DNA from: Obesumbacterium proteus
GTDB taxonomy: Bacteria > Pseudomonadota > Gammaproteobacteria > Enterobacterales > Enterobacteriaceae
Length of the DNA stretch: 64,000 nucleotides
Assembly (NCBI RefSeq): GCF_001586165.1
Contig: NZ_CP014608.1
Span: forward strand, 1,798,001-1,862,000
Direction of reading: 5' to 3'
Each line of letters opens with the position of its first letter. Position 1 is the stretch's first letter. The position numbers and the translations under genes were made by a program. Positions 9,234 through 17,572 of the stretch are shown piece by piece. The notes under the pieces were generated by a model. The model was not told where the DNA came from and did not search any database. It saw nothing but the letters and a program-made list of their open reading frames with translations.

Positions 9234-9746
9234 TTATACCGCGACGGCTTCGAGCATCACCGGATGAAAATGGCGCTTGAAGTAAATCAGCCCGTGGCCT
9301 GCTTCACTTAGCGTAATCTGCTTGATCTGCACCAAATACACCAGATGTGTGCCAATAGTTTGCACCTGTTCAATTTCACCTTCGAGGCTGGCTAAGGTTC
9401 CGCGCAGCATCGGTTGGCCGAGCATGCCTTTGGTCCAGATATCCCAGCTAAAGCGTTCTTCCATGCTGGTTCCCGTCATCCCCGCAAAATGTCGTGCCAT
9501 TAGCTCTTGCTCATGGCTCAGAACGTTGACGCAGAGTTTGCCGTTCTCCTGAAAAACAGGGTTCATCGCGCTGTTACTGTTGATGCATACCATCAGCGAC
9601 GGCGGTGTATCCGTTACCGAGCAAACGGCGGTGGCGGTGATCCCACAGCGACCTGCAGGGCCATCGGTGGTGACGATGTTGACCGCAGCCGATAGGCTGG
9701 ACATGGCATCACGGAAACGTAGACGGTGTTCATTTTCTAAAGACAT
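9234..9746 (-). CDS. hpaC: 4-hydroxyphenylacetate 3-monooxygenase, flavin reductase component
   Basis: 170 aa, the family length, very close to E. coli W HpaC (RFRDAMSSLSAAVNIVTTDG near the N-terminus, CGITATAVCSVTDTPPSLMV, then NVLSHEQELMARHFAGMTG). It is a flavin reductase of the FMN-binding split-barrel family that uses NADH to supply FADH2 to HpaB. It is soluble and cytoplasmic. The gene follows hpaB with a 19-bp gap and has a good GGGAGG-type ribosome site, so it can still be made even though hpaB has an internal stop, although polarity could reduce it. Confidence 0.95.
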   Translation of the reverse strand: MSLENEHRLRFRDAMSSLSAAVNIVTTDGPAGRCGITATAVCSVTDTPPSLMVCINSNSAMNPVFQENGKLCVNVLSHEQELMARHFAGMTGTSMEERFSWDIWTKGMLGQPMLRGTLASLEGEIEQVQTIGTHLVYLVQIKQITLSEAGHGLIYFKRHFHPVMLEAVAV

Positions 9747-9765
9747 GCTGGCCTCCCGCTACTGG

Positions 9766-11328
9766 TTATTTCAGCAGCTTGTCTAACATATTAATATCGT
9801 TGTTATTGTGCAGGTGTGGAACGGTCCAACCGTGCTGGTCATATTCCGACAGACAGCGATCCACCATAGCCATCATGCGATCCATATTGCCGGAGGTTTG
9901 TGCCTGACGCAGACATTGCAGACGGATTTCATCTTGGCTGCCTGAGTAGTTGATTTCATAAAGCTCATGACGACCGCCGAACTCACTGCCGATGGCGTCC
10001 CACATCAGTTTTAAAATCTTGATGCGTTCAACGTGATCCATGCCGTTTGAGCCGCGTACATAGCGGGCGAGATATTTATCTATCTCTGGATTGTTGAGAT
10101 CGCGCGCGCTGGAGGGCAGATAAATCAGGCCGCTGGTGACGTTGCGCTCGATAATGTTTTTGATTTTGGCATAGGCCATTGGAGCCATGACGCGGTAGGT
10201 TTGTAGCGCGGCGTGATCGGGTAAATAAGCGCCGTTTACCCACGGAGTGGCTTCTGAACACATTGAATCGCTCAGCGCCCAAAACATATTGCGCCACGCG
10301 ACGACTTCACCGAGATCGGCCTATACGCCGCGGAACTCAGAAGTTCCGGTACATTCCAGACTCTTTTTCAACAACGCGGTGATGAAGTCGAGCTTAACCG
10401 CCAAGCGCACACAGGCTTGAAGGGGATACATGCGCGCAAAGCCACCTTCCATTGTCCAACGGCGACAGCGGTCGAAGTCACGATAGATCAGCACGTTCTC
10501 CCATGGAATGAGGACCTTATCCATCACCAGAATCGCATCGTTTTCGTCGAAGCGGCTAGAGAGCGGATAGTCGTAAGGAGAGCCGGTTGCGCCAGCCACC
10601 ATTTCGTAAGAGGCGCGTGAAATGAGTTTCACGCCGTCGGCGTCCATCGGTGCGACAAACATCAGCGCGAAATCCGGGTTTTCACCCATGACCTGAGCAG
10701 AACCAAAACCGATCATGTTGTAGTGAGTGAGCGCCGAGTTGGTGGCCACTACCTTGGCACCGCTGACGATAATGCCGGCATCGGTTTCTTTTTCGAGTTT
10801 GATATAGACGTCTTTCACTTCGTCAGCGGGCTTGTGGCGATCGATTGGCGGGTTGACGATGGCATGGTTGAAATAGAGCCCGGTTTCCTGAATACGCTGA
10901 TACCAGTGACGGGCGTTGGCTTCAAACTGCCCATAAAATGCCGGGTTTGCACCTAATGCGCTGCCAAATGCGGCTTTGTAATCAGGGGTGCGCCCCATCC
11001 AGCCATAGCTTAATCGTGACCATTCAGCGATAGCATCGCGCTGCTGGCGTAAATCATCGCTGCTTTTCGCAAAGCGGAAGAATTTGTGGGTGTAGCCGCC
11101 GCTGCCGGTGTCGGTTCCCCAGCACAGTTTGTCTTGCATCTCTGGTTTGTGCAGCGCGTCATAAAGTTGGCCTACCGACGCCGCCGCGTTGCGAAATGCG
11201 GGGTGAGTGGTGACATCTTTGACTCGCTCGCCGTAGATGTAGATCTCACGGCCATCTTGCAGGCTTTTTAGGTACTCTTCACCGGTTAACGGGCGTTTGG
11301 CGTCGGCACGGAAATCTTCAGGTTTCAT
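9766..11328 (-). pseudogene. hpaB: 4-hydroxyphenylacetate 3-monooxygenase, oxygenase component, with in-frame amber codon
   Basis: The frame from ATG 11328 to TAA 9766 encodes 520 residues, exactly the length of E. coli HpaB, and is collinear with it throughout. Codon 336 is TAG (10321-10323). E. coli W HpaB has, as I recall it, glutamine here (EFRGV-Q-ADLGEVVAWRN), so CAG to TAG, a single transition, explains it. No base is gained or lost, and both halves are well preserved. HpaB uses FADH2 and O2 to hydroxylate 4-HPA to 3,4-dihydroxyphenylacetate, the entry step of the pathway. The truncated 335-residue product would lack the last third of the acyl-CoA-dehydrogenase-like fold and should be inactive unless TAG is suppressed. 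It forms one unit with hpaC downstream. Confidence 0.93.
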
Positions 11329-11512
11329 GTTTACCTCACAGTAGGGTCAGAATCCAAGAACGTCCTTCTGAAAGGCGTTCACTGGCTGTTTGTTAATTTA
11401 TTGTTTTATTTTTGTTTCTTAATTGAAGCGTTTAAACAGGCTTTCGGGAAGATACTTTTGAGGTAATCACTGGTACTTTTCAGGCGGGAGTGGCGGTTTG
11501 TTGGAAGAATGT

Positions 11513-11539
11513 GATCCAGCACAAATTTTGTACTGGATC
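11513..11539. promoter_or_regulatory. 27-bp near-perfect palindrome between hpaA and hpaB
   Basis: GATCCAGCACAAA (11513-11525) and TTTGTACTGGATC (11527-11539) pair with a single mismatch around one central T. The right edge overlaps the hpaA stop codon. No T-run follows on the minus strand, so it is not a classical terminator. It could be a protein-binding site for the hpaBC promoter or an RNA hairpin at the hpaA 3' end. The rest of 11340-11512 holds the hpaBC promoter region; I saw no gene there. Confidence 0.55.
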
Positions 11540-12425
11540 AGTGTGAAACGGCGATCTGTTCAGCACGGTAGGCGCTGGGCGAACAGCCCACTAACCGATT
11601 AAAAAAACGGGCAAAATAAGCGGGATCTTTGAATCCAAGCTGATAAGCAATTTCACTCACGGCACTGTCGCTAAACAGTAGCAGGCGCTTGGCCTCGCGT
11701 AGCTGACGGTCGAAAATCAACCGCTTGGGAGGACGGTTGGCGAAGCGTCGACAGATGTCTGTCAGCCTCGATTCCGTAATTCCAAGCTTATTGGCATATT
11801 CCGGCACTGACCAATGCAGGCGGAAGTTTTCGTCGATAAGCTGGTTAAGGCGCTGGAAAACGCGCATTTCTCCGCGCATTCCGCTGGAGGATTGTTCATC
11901 GAGCGGAACATTTCGCAACAGTAGGGTGAAAACCGCCTGTGCCAAAAGTACCAGCGTATGTTCTCGTCCTCCTAACTCGCTGGTGGACTCGCGGGCAATC
12001 AGTGCCCAGTAGTGGTCTAACGCCGCTAATTCCTGAGGCTTATCGGCCAGTGATAGGCAAATGCCTGGCAGATCGAAAGCATCGCGTTTGCCTGGGTAAA
12101 GCACCTCCAGCAGCGGCCAAATCAGCTCTTGGCGAACGGTGAGCACATGGCCGTCGCTGTCTGGCTCGGTGAAAAATGCGTGTGGCACCGAGGGCGGTGT
12201 GAGAACAAACAGCGGTGCCTGCACCGAATAGCGGTGGTCGTCGAGCTGTAGCTCAATTTGGCCGGTATTCAGAAAGTGCATTTGGAAAAAACTGTCATGA
12301 CGGTGCGGCTTCATATCCCGCCCAAAGAATGCCGCCATGCGGGCGAATGACTGGTAATGCACATCATCAGAGCCCTGCGTTTCGTCGTAGTCTTTACTGA
12401 TGTCGATGTTGGTTATTTGGCTCAT
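11538..12425 (-). CDS. hpaA: HpaA, AraC/XylS-type activator of the 4-HPA hydroxylase operon
   Basis: 295 aa, matching E. coli HpaA along its length. The N-terminal cupin (HRHDSFFQMHFLNTGQIELQLDDHRYSV) is the ligand-binding part; the C-terminal 100 residues hold two helix-turn-helix motifs with the AraC signature ending VSEIAYQLGFKDPAYFARFFNRLVGCSPSAYR. HpaA activates the hpaBC promoter when 4-hydroxyphenylacetate is present. It lies directly upstream of hpaB on the same strand and downstream of hpaX. Confidence 0.93.
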   Translation of the reverse strand: MSQITNIDISKDYDETQGSDDVHYQSFARMAAFFGRDMKPHRHDSFFQMHFLNTGQIELQLDDHRYSVQAPLFVLTPPSVPHAFFTEPDSDGHVLTVRQELIWPLLEVLYPGKRDAFDLPGICLSLADKPQELAALDHYWALIARESTSELGGREHTLVLLAQAVFTLLLRNVPLDEQSSSGMRGEMRVFQRLNQLIDENFRLHWSVPEYANKLGITESRLTDICRRFANRPPKRLIFDRQLREAKRLLLFSDSAVSEIAYQLGFKDPAYFARFFNRLVGCSPSAYRAEQIAVSH

Positions 12426-12460
12426 GGCTATTCCTTGATGGCGGTGACGCTAACCTCTAG

Positions 12461-12576
12461 AACCCCACCCCAGCCCTCCCCCTTAGCAGGGGAGGGCGCA
12501 TAACGGAGACTTATTTTAATCACGAGTCTCGGTCAACCTCTCCCTTGTGTAGAACGGAGAGAGGGAGGGAGTTTTA
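12461..12576. repeat. Composite palindromic intergenic element between hpaA and hpaX
   Basis: Three consecutive inverted repeats lie in 115 bp: CCCTCCCCC...GGGGAGGG (about 12474-12498), GAGACT...AGTCTC (about 12506-12530) and CCTCTCCCT...GGAGAGAGGG (about 12538-12567). The outer two are C/G-rich, the middle one AT-rich in the loop. Elements with CCCCAGCCCTCCCC-type cores are dispersed in many gamma-proteobacterial genomes, so this is probably a REP/BIME-like dispersed repeat, not a gene-specific signal. It could stabilise the hpaX mRNA 3' end. Confidence 0.6.
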
Positions 12577-12580
12577 TATC

Positions 12581-13957
12581 CTACGGCGTTGCCCGTGGTC
12601 GTGATCCTTTCATCGGGATCAACCAGATAATGATCGCGCCCAGAATTAGCAGCCCTGCGACAAAGTAGAGCCCCGAATTGAAGTTTCCGGTTTGATCTTT
12701 AAGCCAGCCAATCAGCAGCGGACTCACCGCTGAACCAATGTTGCCAGTGGCATTGATTACCGCGATCCCAACCGCTCTGGCGCGCAGGCTGATCGACTGG
12801 TCGGGCGTTGTCCAGAAGATCGCCATCGCGCTAAATGAGCCCGTGGAGGCCATGATGATCCCCAATAGCTGGATCATGTTGTGATCGGTGGCGGAAGCCA
12901 GTAACCAACCGACGGCGGCGAACAAAAACGGCAACGCGGTATGGTGTTTTCGTTCCTGCATGCGGTCGGAGTGTTTGCTCCACCAAATCATTCCCGCGAT
13001 GGTGCAAAACTGAGGAATAGCGGCGAGTAAACCGATCGTGATATTGCTGCTCGATTGGTTAAAACTCTGCATGATTTGGGGCGTCCAGATACTAATGGCG
13101 CTCAGCGTATTGGTGAGGCAGAAGTAAGCCAGCGTATACATCAGCACGATCGGGGTGAAAATTTCACGCCACATGCTTGGCCGCTGTAAGGCGTTGTGGC
13201 TAAGCGCTCCTTCAGGCTGTACTAACTGCAAATTATCGCTGCCCATCATCTCTTGCAGACAGTCTTTATCTTCCTGAGTTAGCCACTTGGCTTTCGACGG
13301 CTTATCGTCGAGGTAGTACCAAACGATGATGCCTAATAGCACCGAGGGGAAACCCTCCAGCAGAAATAGCCATTGCCAGCCTTTGAGGCTCAAAATGCCG
13401 TCGAGTGACAAAATATAGCCGGAAACCAGCGAGCCGAGCGCGGTGGTGACGGGCATGGCTATCATAAACAGCGCATTGGCTCTGGCGCGGAAATAGGCGG
13501 GGAACCAGTAGGTGAGATAAACCAAGATCCCTGGCAGGAAGCCCGCTTCGGTAATACCTACGATCATGCGCAGAACATATAAACTATGCGGTCCGGTGGC
13601 GAACATGGTTGCCGTTGACGCCAGCCCCCACAGCACCATGATCGTTGCGATCCAACGACGTGCGCCGACGATGCCCAGCATAATGTTGCTGGGAATGCCG
13701 AAAATCACATAGGTGGCATAGAACAGCGTGGTCGCGAGCCCAAACATAGTGGAGCTAAGGCCGAGATCTTTTCCCATCGTTAAACCGGCAAAACCGATAT
13801 TGATACGATCGAGAAATGAAAATACAAACAGTACGAATAAAAACACGATCAGACGGCGGAAGAGTTTGTTGATAACCCGCTGCTGCTGTTCTGTAAGGTT
13901 TTTATGCCGATGGGCTGGCTCGACCTCGTTTGATACCGCTGATGTTGAATCGCTCAT
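12581..13957 (-). CDS. hpaX: 4-hydroxyphenylacetate permease (MFS)
   Basis: 458 aa, the same length as E. coli HpaX. Twelve transmembrane helices are predicted, with an anion:cation symporter (ACS) family N-terminus (RLIVFLFVLFVFSFLDRINI, then GFAGLTMGKDLGLSSTMFG) and the loop motif GRLYW-like SKHSDRMQERKHH between the halves. It imports 4-hydroxyphenylacetate across the inner membrane. It lies between hpaI and hpaA, 23 bp downstream of the hpaI stop... on the minus strand, as in the E. coli W cluster. No sign of damage. Confidence 0.92.
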   Translation of the reverse strand: MSDSTSAVSNEVEPAHRHKNLTEQQQRVINKLFRRLIVFLFVLFVFSFLDRINIGFAGLTMGKDLGLSSTMFGLATTLFYATYVIFGIPSNIMLGIVGARRWIATIMVLWGLASTATMFATGPHSLYVLRMIVGITEAGFLPGILVYLTYWFPAYFRARANALFMIAMPVTTALGSLVSGYILSLDGILSLKGWQWLFLLEGFPSVLLGIIVWYYLDDKPSKAKWLTQEDKDCLQEMMGSDNLQLVQPEGALSHNALQRPSMWREIFTPIVLMYTLAYFCLTNTLSAISIWTPQIMQSFNQSSSNITIGLLAAIPQFCTIAGMIWWSKHSDRMQERKHHTALPFLFAAVGWLLASATDHNMIQLLGIIMASTGSFSAMAIFWTTPDQSISLRARAVGIAVINATGNIGSAVSPLLIGWLKDQTGNFNSGLYFVAGLLILGAIIIWLIPMKGSRPRATP

Positions 13958-13980
13958 TTGCCTTTCCCCTCAGAATGAAC

Positions 13981-14784
13981 TCAGTAAACGCCCGCGGTGG
14001 TCGGTGGCTCGTTGCCCTTGCCAAAACGTGCCGCCAGATTTTCAGCTGCGCGTGCCAGCAGGGTGGTATCAACGCCGACGGCAACAAACAGTGCGCCGAG
14101 CTGGAGATAGCGATCGGCAACCTCTGGCGATGCCATCAAGATCCCCGGTGCTTTGCCCGCGGCTTTAATCTGTAAAATCGCGTTTTCAATCGCGCTTTTA
14201 ACTTCTGGGTGTTGAGGATTCCCCGCATATCCCATATCGGCACTCAGATCGGCAGGGCCGATGAATACCCCATCGATGCCTTCAACATCCAGAATATGTG
14301 GCAGGTTGCGTAAGGCTTCACGGGTTTCGATTTGCACCAAAACGCACATCTGTTCATTCGCCTGCTGTAGGTAGTCAGGAATACGATTCCAACGTGATGC
14401 CCGAGCGAGCGCGCTGCCAACGCCGCGGATCCCCTGTGGCGGATAACGGGTGGCGCGTACCGCCGCCAGTGCTTCGTCGGCATTTTGTACCATCGGGATC
14501 AGCAAGGTTTGTGCGCCAATGTCGAGCAGCTGTTTAATTTGTACCGCGTCATTCCATGAAGGACGTACTACGGGTTGGCTAGGGTAAGGCGCAATAGCCT
14601 GTAACTGGGTAAGCACGGTTTGTATGTTATTAGGCGCGTGCTCGCCGTCGATCAGTAGCCAGTCAAAACCGGCACCGGCTAGCAGCTCTGCGCTGTAGCT
14701 GCTGCACAGACCAAGCCATAAACCAATCTGTGGACGCCCTTCTTTGAGGGCCTGCTTAAAGCTGTTATGTAGGGTCGAGGACAT
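13981..14784 (-). CDS. hpaI: 4-hydroxy-2-oxo-heptane-1,7-dioate aldolase
   Basis: 267 aa from ATG 14784, which has AAGGA upstream and starts a protein collinear with E. coli HpaI (262-265 aa). The open frame runs further upstream but that part is antisense to nothing and overlaps hpaH in another frame, so I excluded it. It is a class II metal-dependent aldolase of the HpcH/HpaI family: WLLIDGEHAPN, VVRPSWND, the metal ligand region VQIETREALRN and GPADLSADMGY are all present. It splits 4-hydroxy-2-oxoheptanedioate into pyruvate and succinic semialdehyde. It starts 10 bp after hpaH ends. Confidence 0.94.
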   Translation of the reverse strand: MSSTLHNSFKQALKEGRPQIGLWLGLCSSYSAELLAGAGFDWLLIDGEHAPNNIQTVLTQLQAIAPYPSQPVVRPSWNDAVQIKQLLDIGAQTLLIPMVQNADEALAAVRATRYPPQGIRGVGSALARASRWNRIPDYLQQANEQMCVLVQIETREALRNLPHILDVEGIDGVFIGPADLSADMGYAGNPQHPEVKSAIENAILQIKAAGKAPGILMASPEVADRYLQLGALFVAVGVDTTLLARAAENLAARFGKGNEPPTTAGVY

Positions 14785-14794
14785 AAGGTTTTCC

Positions 14795-15616
14795 TTATAC
14801 AAAGCGGCAGCTAATGCAGCCCATATTGCCGTAATCCACGTGGAAGGTGTCGCCACGTCGGGCAGGGACTGGGCGGGTAAATGAGCCACCGAGAATGATT
14901 TGTCCGGCTTCGAGCTGCACATCGTGAGCGGCAAGCTTATTGGCCAACCATGCGACGCCGTTGGCCGGATGATTGAGCACGGCGGCGGCAACACCGGATT
15001 CTTCAATGACGCCGTTGCGATACATCAGCGCGCTGATCCAACGCAGATCTAATGCATCGGGTTTGATGGGGCGACCACCTAAAATCACGCCCGCGTTGGC
15101 GGCGTTATCGGAAATGGTGTCGAACACTTTGCGTGGACGTTGGCTATCCGGATCGATGTTGTGGCAACGCGCGTCAATGAGCTCCAGCGCTGGGATCACG
15201 TAGTCCGTCGCGTTATACACGTCAAACAGCGTGCAGTTTGGCCCACGCAGCGGCTTCGCCAGAACGAAGGCTAGCTCAACCTCAATGCGCGGCACGATAA
15301 ATTTATCGATGGGAATATCGCTGCCGTCTTGAAAAAACATGTCATCAAGCAGTGCGCCGTAATCGGGCTCGCTGATCTGCTAGCTGGCCTGCATGGCTTT
15401 TGACGTCAAACCAATCTTATGGCCCTTGAGTACGCGGCCCTCGTGAATTTTGAGATCGACCCATTGACGCTGGATCGCGTAGGCGTCCTCAATGGTGATC
15501 TGTGGATGATCGAGCGATATCTGGCGGATCTGCTCACGGCTTTGCTCAGCCTGATGCAAGCGATGGGCGATCTGGCTTATTGTTTCTTTCGTTAACATTG
15601 CGTTATTTGCCGTCAT
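14795..15616 (-). pseudogene. hpaH: 2-oxo-hept-4-ene-1,7-dioate hydratase, with in-frame amber codon
   Basis: The frame from ATG 15616 (GAGGT just upstream) to 14795 is collinear with E. coli HpaH/HpcG (267 aa) except for one TAG at 15380-15382, codon 79 here. The flanking residues are KAMQAS-TAG-QISEPDYGALLDDM; E. coli, as I recall, has serine there, so TCG to TAG is the likely change. Both halves keep their conserved residues, including RIEVELAFVLAKPL and the C-terminal GGSFTRPVPARRGDT. The enzyme adds water to 2-oxohept-4-enedioate before the HpaI step. The 78-residue N-terminal fragment lacks the active site, so the gene is probably null. A second methionine at 15598 gives exactly the E. 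coli length and could be the true start. It overlaps no neighbour: the dehydrogenase stop is 8 bp away. Confidence 0.92.
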
Positions 15617-15623
15617 AGGCACC

Positions 15624-17102
15624 TCAGTTGTTCTCAATTCCGCCAAAGCAGAGATATTTCACTTCCAGATAATCTTCGATTCCGTAGCGCGAACCTTCGC
15701 GCCCTAAACCCGATTGTTTAATCCCACCAAACGGCGCGACTTCGTTTGAAATCAGCCCTTCATTGATGCCAACCATTCCGCTTTCCAGCGCTTCGGCAAC
15801 GCGATAAATACGTCCGATGTCGCGTGAGTAGAAGTAGGCGGCGAGTCCTGATTCAGTTTGATTCGCTAAGCGAATGGCGTCTGCTTCATCGCGAAAACGA
15901 AAGAGGGGAGCGACAGGGCCGAAGGTTTCTTCATGCGCAATGCGCATGGATTCGGTGACATGGTTGATAACGGTGGGCTGGAAAAAGAGTCCACCCAGCG
16001 CGTGTTGTTCCCCGCCGGTAAGAATGTGTGCGCCGTGCGAAACGGCGTCGCTGATGTGCGCCTGTACCTTTGCAATCGCCGCTGGGTTAATTAAAGGACC
16101 TTGCTGGGAAGCGGGTTCAATCGCAGGGCCAACGCGCAGCTCGCTAACGGCGCGGGTTAAACGCTGGGCAAATTCATCATAGATGCCGTCTTGCACCAGA
16201 ATGCGGTTGGCGCACACACAGGTTTGCCCGCTGTTGCGAAACTTAGCAGCCAATGCGCCTTGGACTGCCGCATCAAGATCGGCGTCGTCAAAAACGATGA
16301 ACGGCGCGTTGCCACCCAGCTCTAGTGAGAGCTTTTTCACCGTGGCGGCGCTTTGTTGCATCAGCAGCTTGCCAATGCGCGTAGAGCCGGTAAATGAGAG
16401 CTTCCGTACCGTTGAACTTTGCGTTAATACCTGACCAATCGCCGCTGCATCGGTGCCGGTGACGATGTTAAACACACCGGCGGGAATCCCTGCTTCATGT
16501 GCTAGAACGGCAAGGGCCAGCGCCGATAGCGGTGTTTCCGGCGCGGGTTTTAATACCACGGTGCAGCCCGCGGCCAGAGCGGGGGCAACTTTGCGTGTGA
16601 TCATCGCGTTGGGGAAATTCCACGGCGTAATAGCGGCAACGACGCCGACGGGCTGCTTGATGGTGCTGATGCGCCGACCGGGTAAGGGGGAAGGAATGGT
16701 TTCGCCATAAACGCGTTTCCCCTCTTCGGCAAACCACTCGATAAAGCTGGCACCGTAGGCAATTTCGCCCATCGCCTCGGACTGGGGTTTTCCTTGCTCT
16801 AGGCTGAGCAATTCGGCCAGTTCGGCCTGATTTTGCATAATTAACTGAAACCAGCGTTGCAGCGTTTGGCTGCGTTGCTTTGCCGTTTGTTTACGCCATG
16901 CTGGCAGTGCATCGGCGGCTGCGCGAATGGCGGCTTCGGTTTCATGCGCGGATAGATCGCTGACTTCGGCAATGGTCTCGCCGTTTGCCGGATTGATGAC
17001 CGCAAAAGTGCGGCCATCGGTGGCGCTTTGCCAGTGGCCATTAATGTAAGCTTGATGACGAAGCAGCTCACGCGGCGCGAGGGTGGTGAAAGGCGATGCC
17101 AT
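15624..17102 (-). CDS. Succinate-semialdehyde dehydrogenase (GabD-like) within the hpa cluster
   Basis: 492 aa, an NAD(P)-dependent aldehyde dehydrogenase close to GabD (482 aa). Visible motifs are TPWNFPNAMITRKVAPALAAG (cofactor site), SFTGSTRIGK, the general base in LELGGNAPFIVFDDAD and the catalytic cysteine in FRNSGQTCVCANR. AAGGA stands 6 nt before the start. HpaI releases succinic semialdehyde, so this enzyme would finish the pathway by making succinate. In E. coli W hpaF and hpaH are neighbours and this gene is absent, so it is an insertion into the operon relative to that cluster. It is flanked by a hairpin on the hpaF side and by 7 bp on the hpaH side. Confidence 0.9.
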   Translation of the reverse strand: MASPFTTLAPRELLRHQAYINGHWQSATDGRTFAVINPANGETIAEVSDLSAHETEAAIRAAADALPAWRKQTAKQRSQTLQRWFQLIMQNQAELAELLSLEQGKPQSEAMGEIAYGASFIEWFAEEGKRVYGETIPSPLPGRRISTIKQPVGVVAAITPWNFPNAMITRKVAPALAAGCTVVLKPAPETPLSALALAVLAHEAGIPAGVFNIVTGTDAAAIGQVLTQSSTVRKLSFTGSTRIGKLLMQQSAATVKKLSLELGGNAPFIVFDDADLDAAVQGALAAKFRNSGQTCVCANRILVQDGIYDEFAQRLTRAVSELRVGPAIEPASQQGPLINPAAIAKVQAHISDAVSHGAHILTGGEQHALGGLFFQPTVINHVTESMRIAHEETFGPVAPLFRFRDEADAIRLANQTESGLAAYFYSRDIGRIYRVAEALESGMVGINEGLISNEVAPFGGIKQSGLGREGSRYGIEDYLEVKYLCFGGIENN

Positions 17103-17144
17103 GATGGATCCTTATTATTTTTATGATGTTGGCCGCTGATATTT

Positions 17145-17169
17145 CCCCTCTCTTCGAATGAGAGAGGGG
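17145..17169. repeat. Intergenic hairpin between hpaF and the gabD-like gene
   Basis: CCCCTCTCT (17145-17153) pairs perfectly with AGAGAGGGG (17161-17169) around a 7-nt loop. On the minus strand it is not followed by a T-run, so full termination is unlikely. It marks the junction where the extra dehydrogenase gene joins the operon and may protect or cleave the message. Confidence 0.6.
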
Positions 17170-17179
17170 CCGTTTTTAG

Positions 17180-17563
17180 CTAAGACTTGAACAGGGCATG
17201 CACGTTGTTTTGTTTGTAATTAAGCTGCGGGTGGAGCTCTTCAATTTCGAAAGAGAGCGCCAGATAGCGGCTTTCCATCAGCGCGGCGAAGTGCGTTTTG
17301 ATGAGTTCAAACAGCATTTCACCGACCTGTTGGCGGCTTTCTAAACTGCGCCCCGAGCCAATCTTTAGCGTCATGTGCACGAAGGCATAGTCGTGTTTTC
17401 CATCCGCCATTTGCCATGTGTCTAGCCAGATGGCACGGCTGCGGATCCCGCCGATGGGAAAAATACCGGTGGCGGCAAGCGCGGCGTTAACCTTGGCAAA
17501 TAAACCAGGGAGTTCGGCCTGCTCACGAATGTTGTCAGTACATTCAGCGTAGAAATGTGGCAT
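17180..17563 (-). CDS. hpaF: 5-carboxymethyl-2-hydroxymuconate delta-isomerase
   Basis: 127 aa, family length 126. It starts MPHFYAECTDNIR: the N-terminal Pro2 after Met removal is the catalytic base of the tautomerase-fold isomerases. The rest is collinear with E. coli HpaF/CHMI (FPIGGIRSRAIWLDTWQM, then HDYAFVHMTLKIGSGRS). It converts 5-carboxymethyl-2-hydroxymuconate to 5-oxopent-3-ene-1,2,5-tricarboxylate. It starts 9 bp after hpaD stops, clearly co-transcribed. Confidence 0.95.
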   Translation of the reverse strand: MPHFYAECTDNIREQAELPGLFAKVNAALAATGIFPIGGIRSRAIWLDTWQMADGKHDYAFVHMTLKIGSGRSLESRQQVGEMLFELIKTHFAALMESRYLALSFEIEELHPQLNYKQNNVHALFKS

Positions 17564-17572
17564 GGCGTGACC

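Noticed and set aside
14784..15006. Upstream extension of the hpaI frame by 74 codons
   Set aside because: It overlaps hpaH in another frame, lacks a ribosome site and is not collinear with HpaI proteins.
10321..15382. The two TAG codons as pyrrolysine or selenocysteine insertion
   Set aside because: Selenocysteine uses TGA; pyrrolysine needs pylT/pylS, which are not seen and are not typical of Enterobacterales; the positions hold Gln and Ser in homologues.
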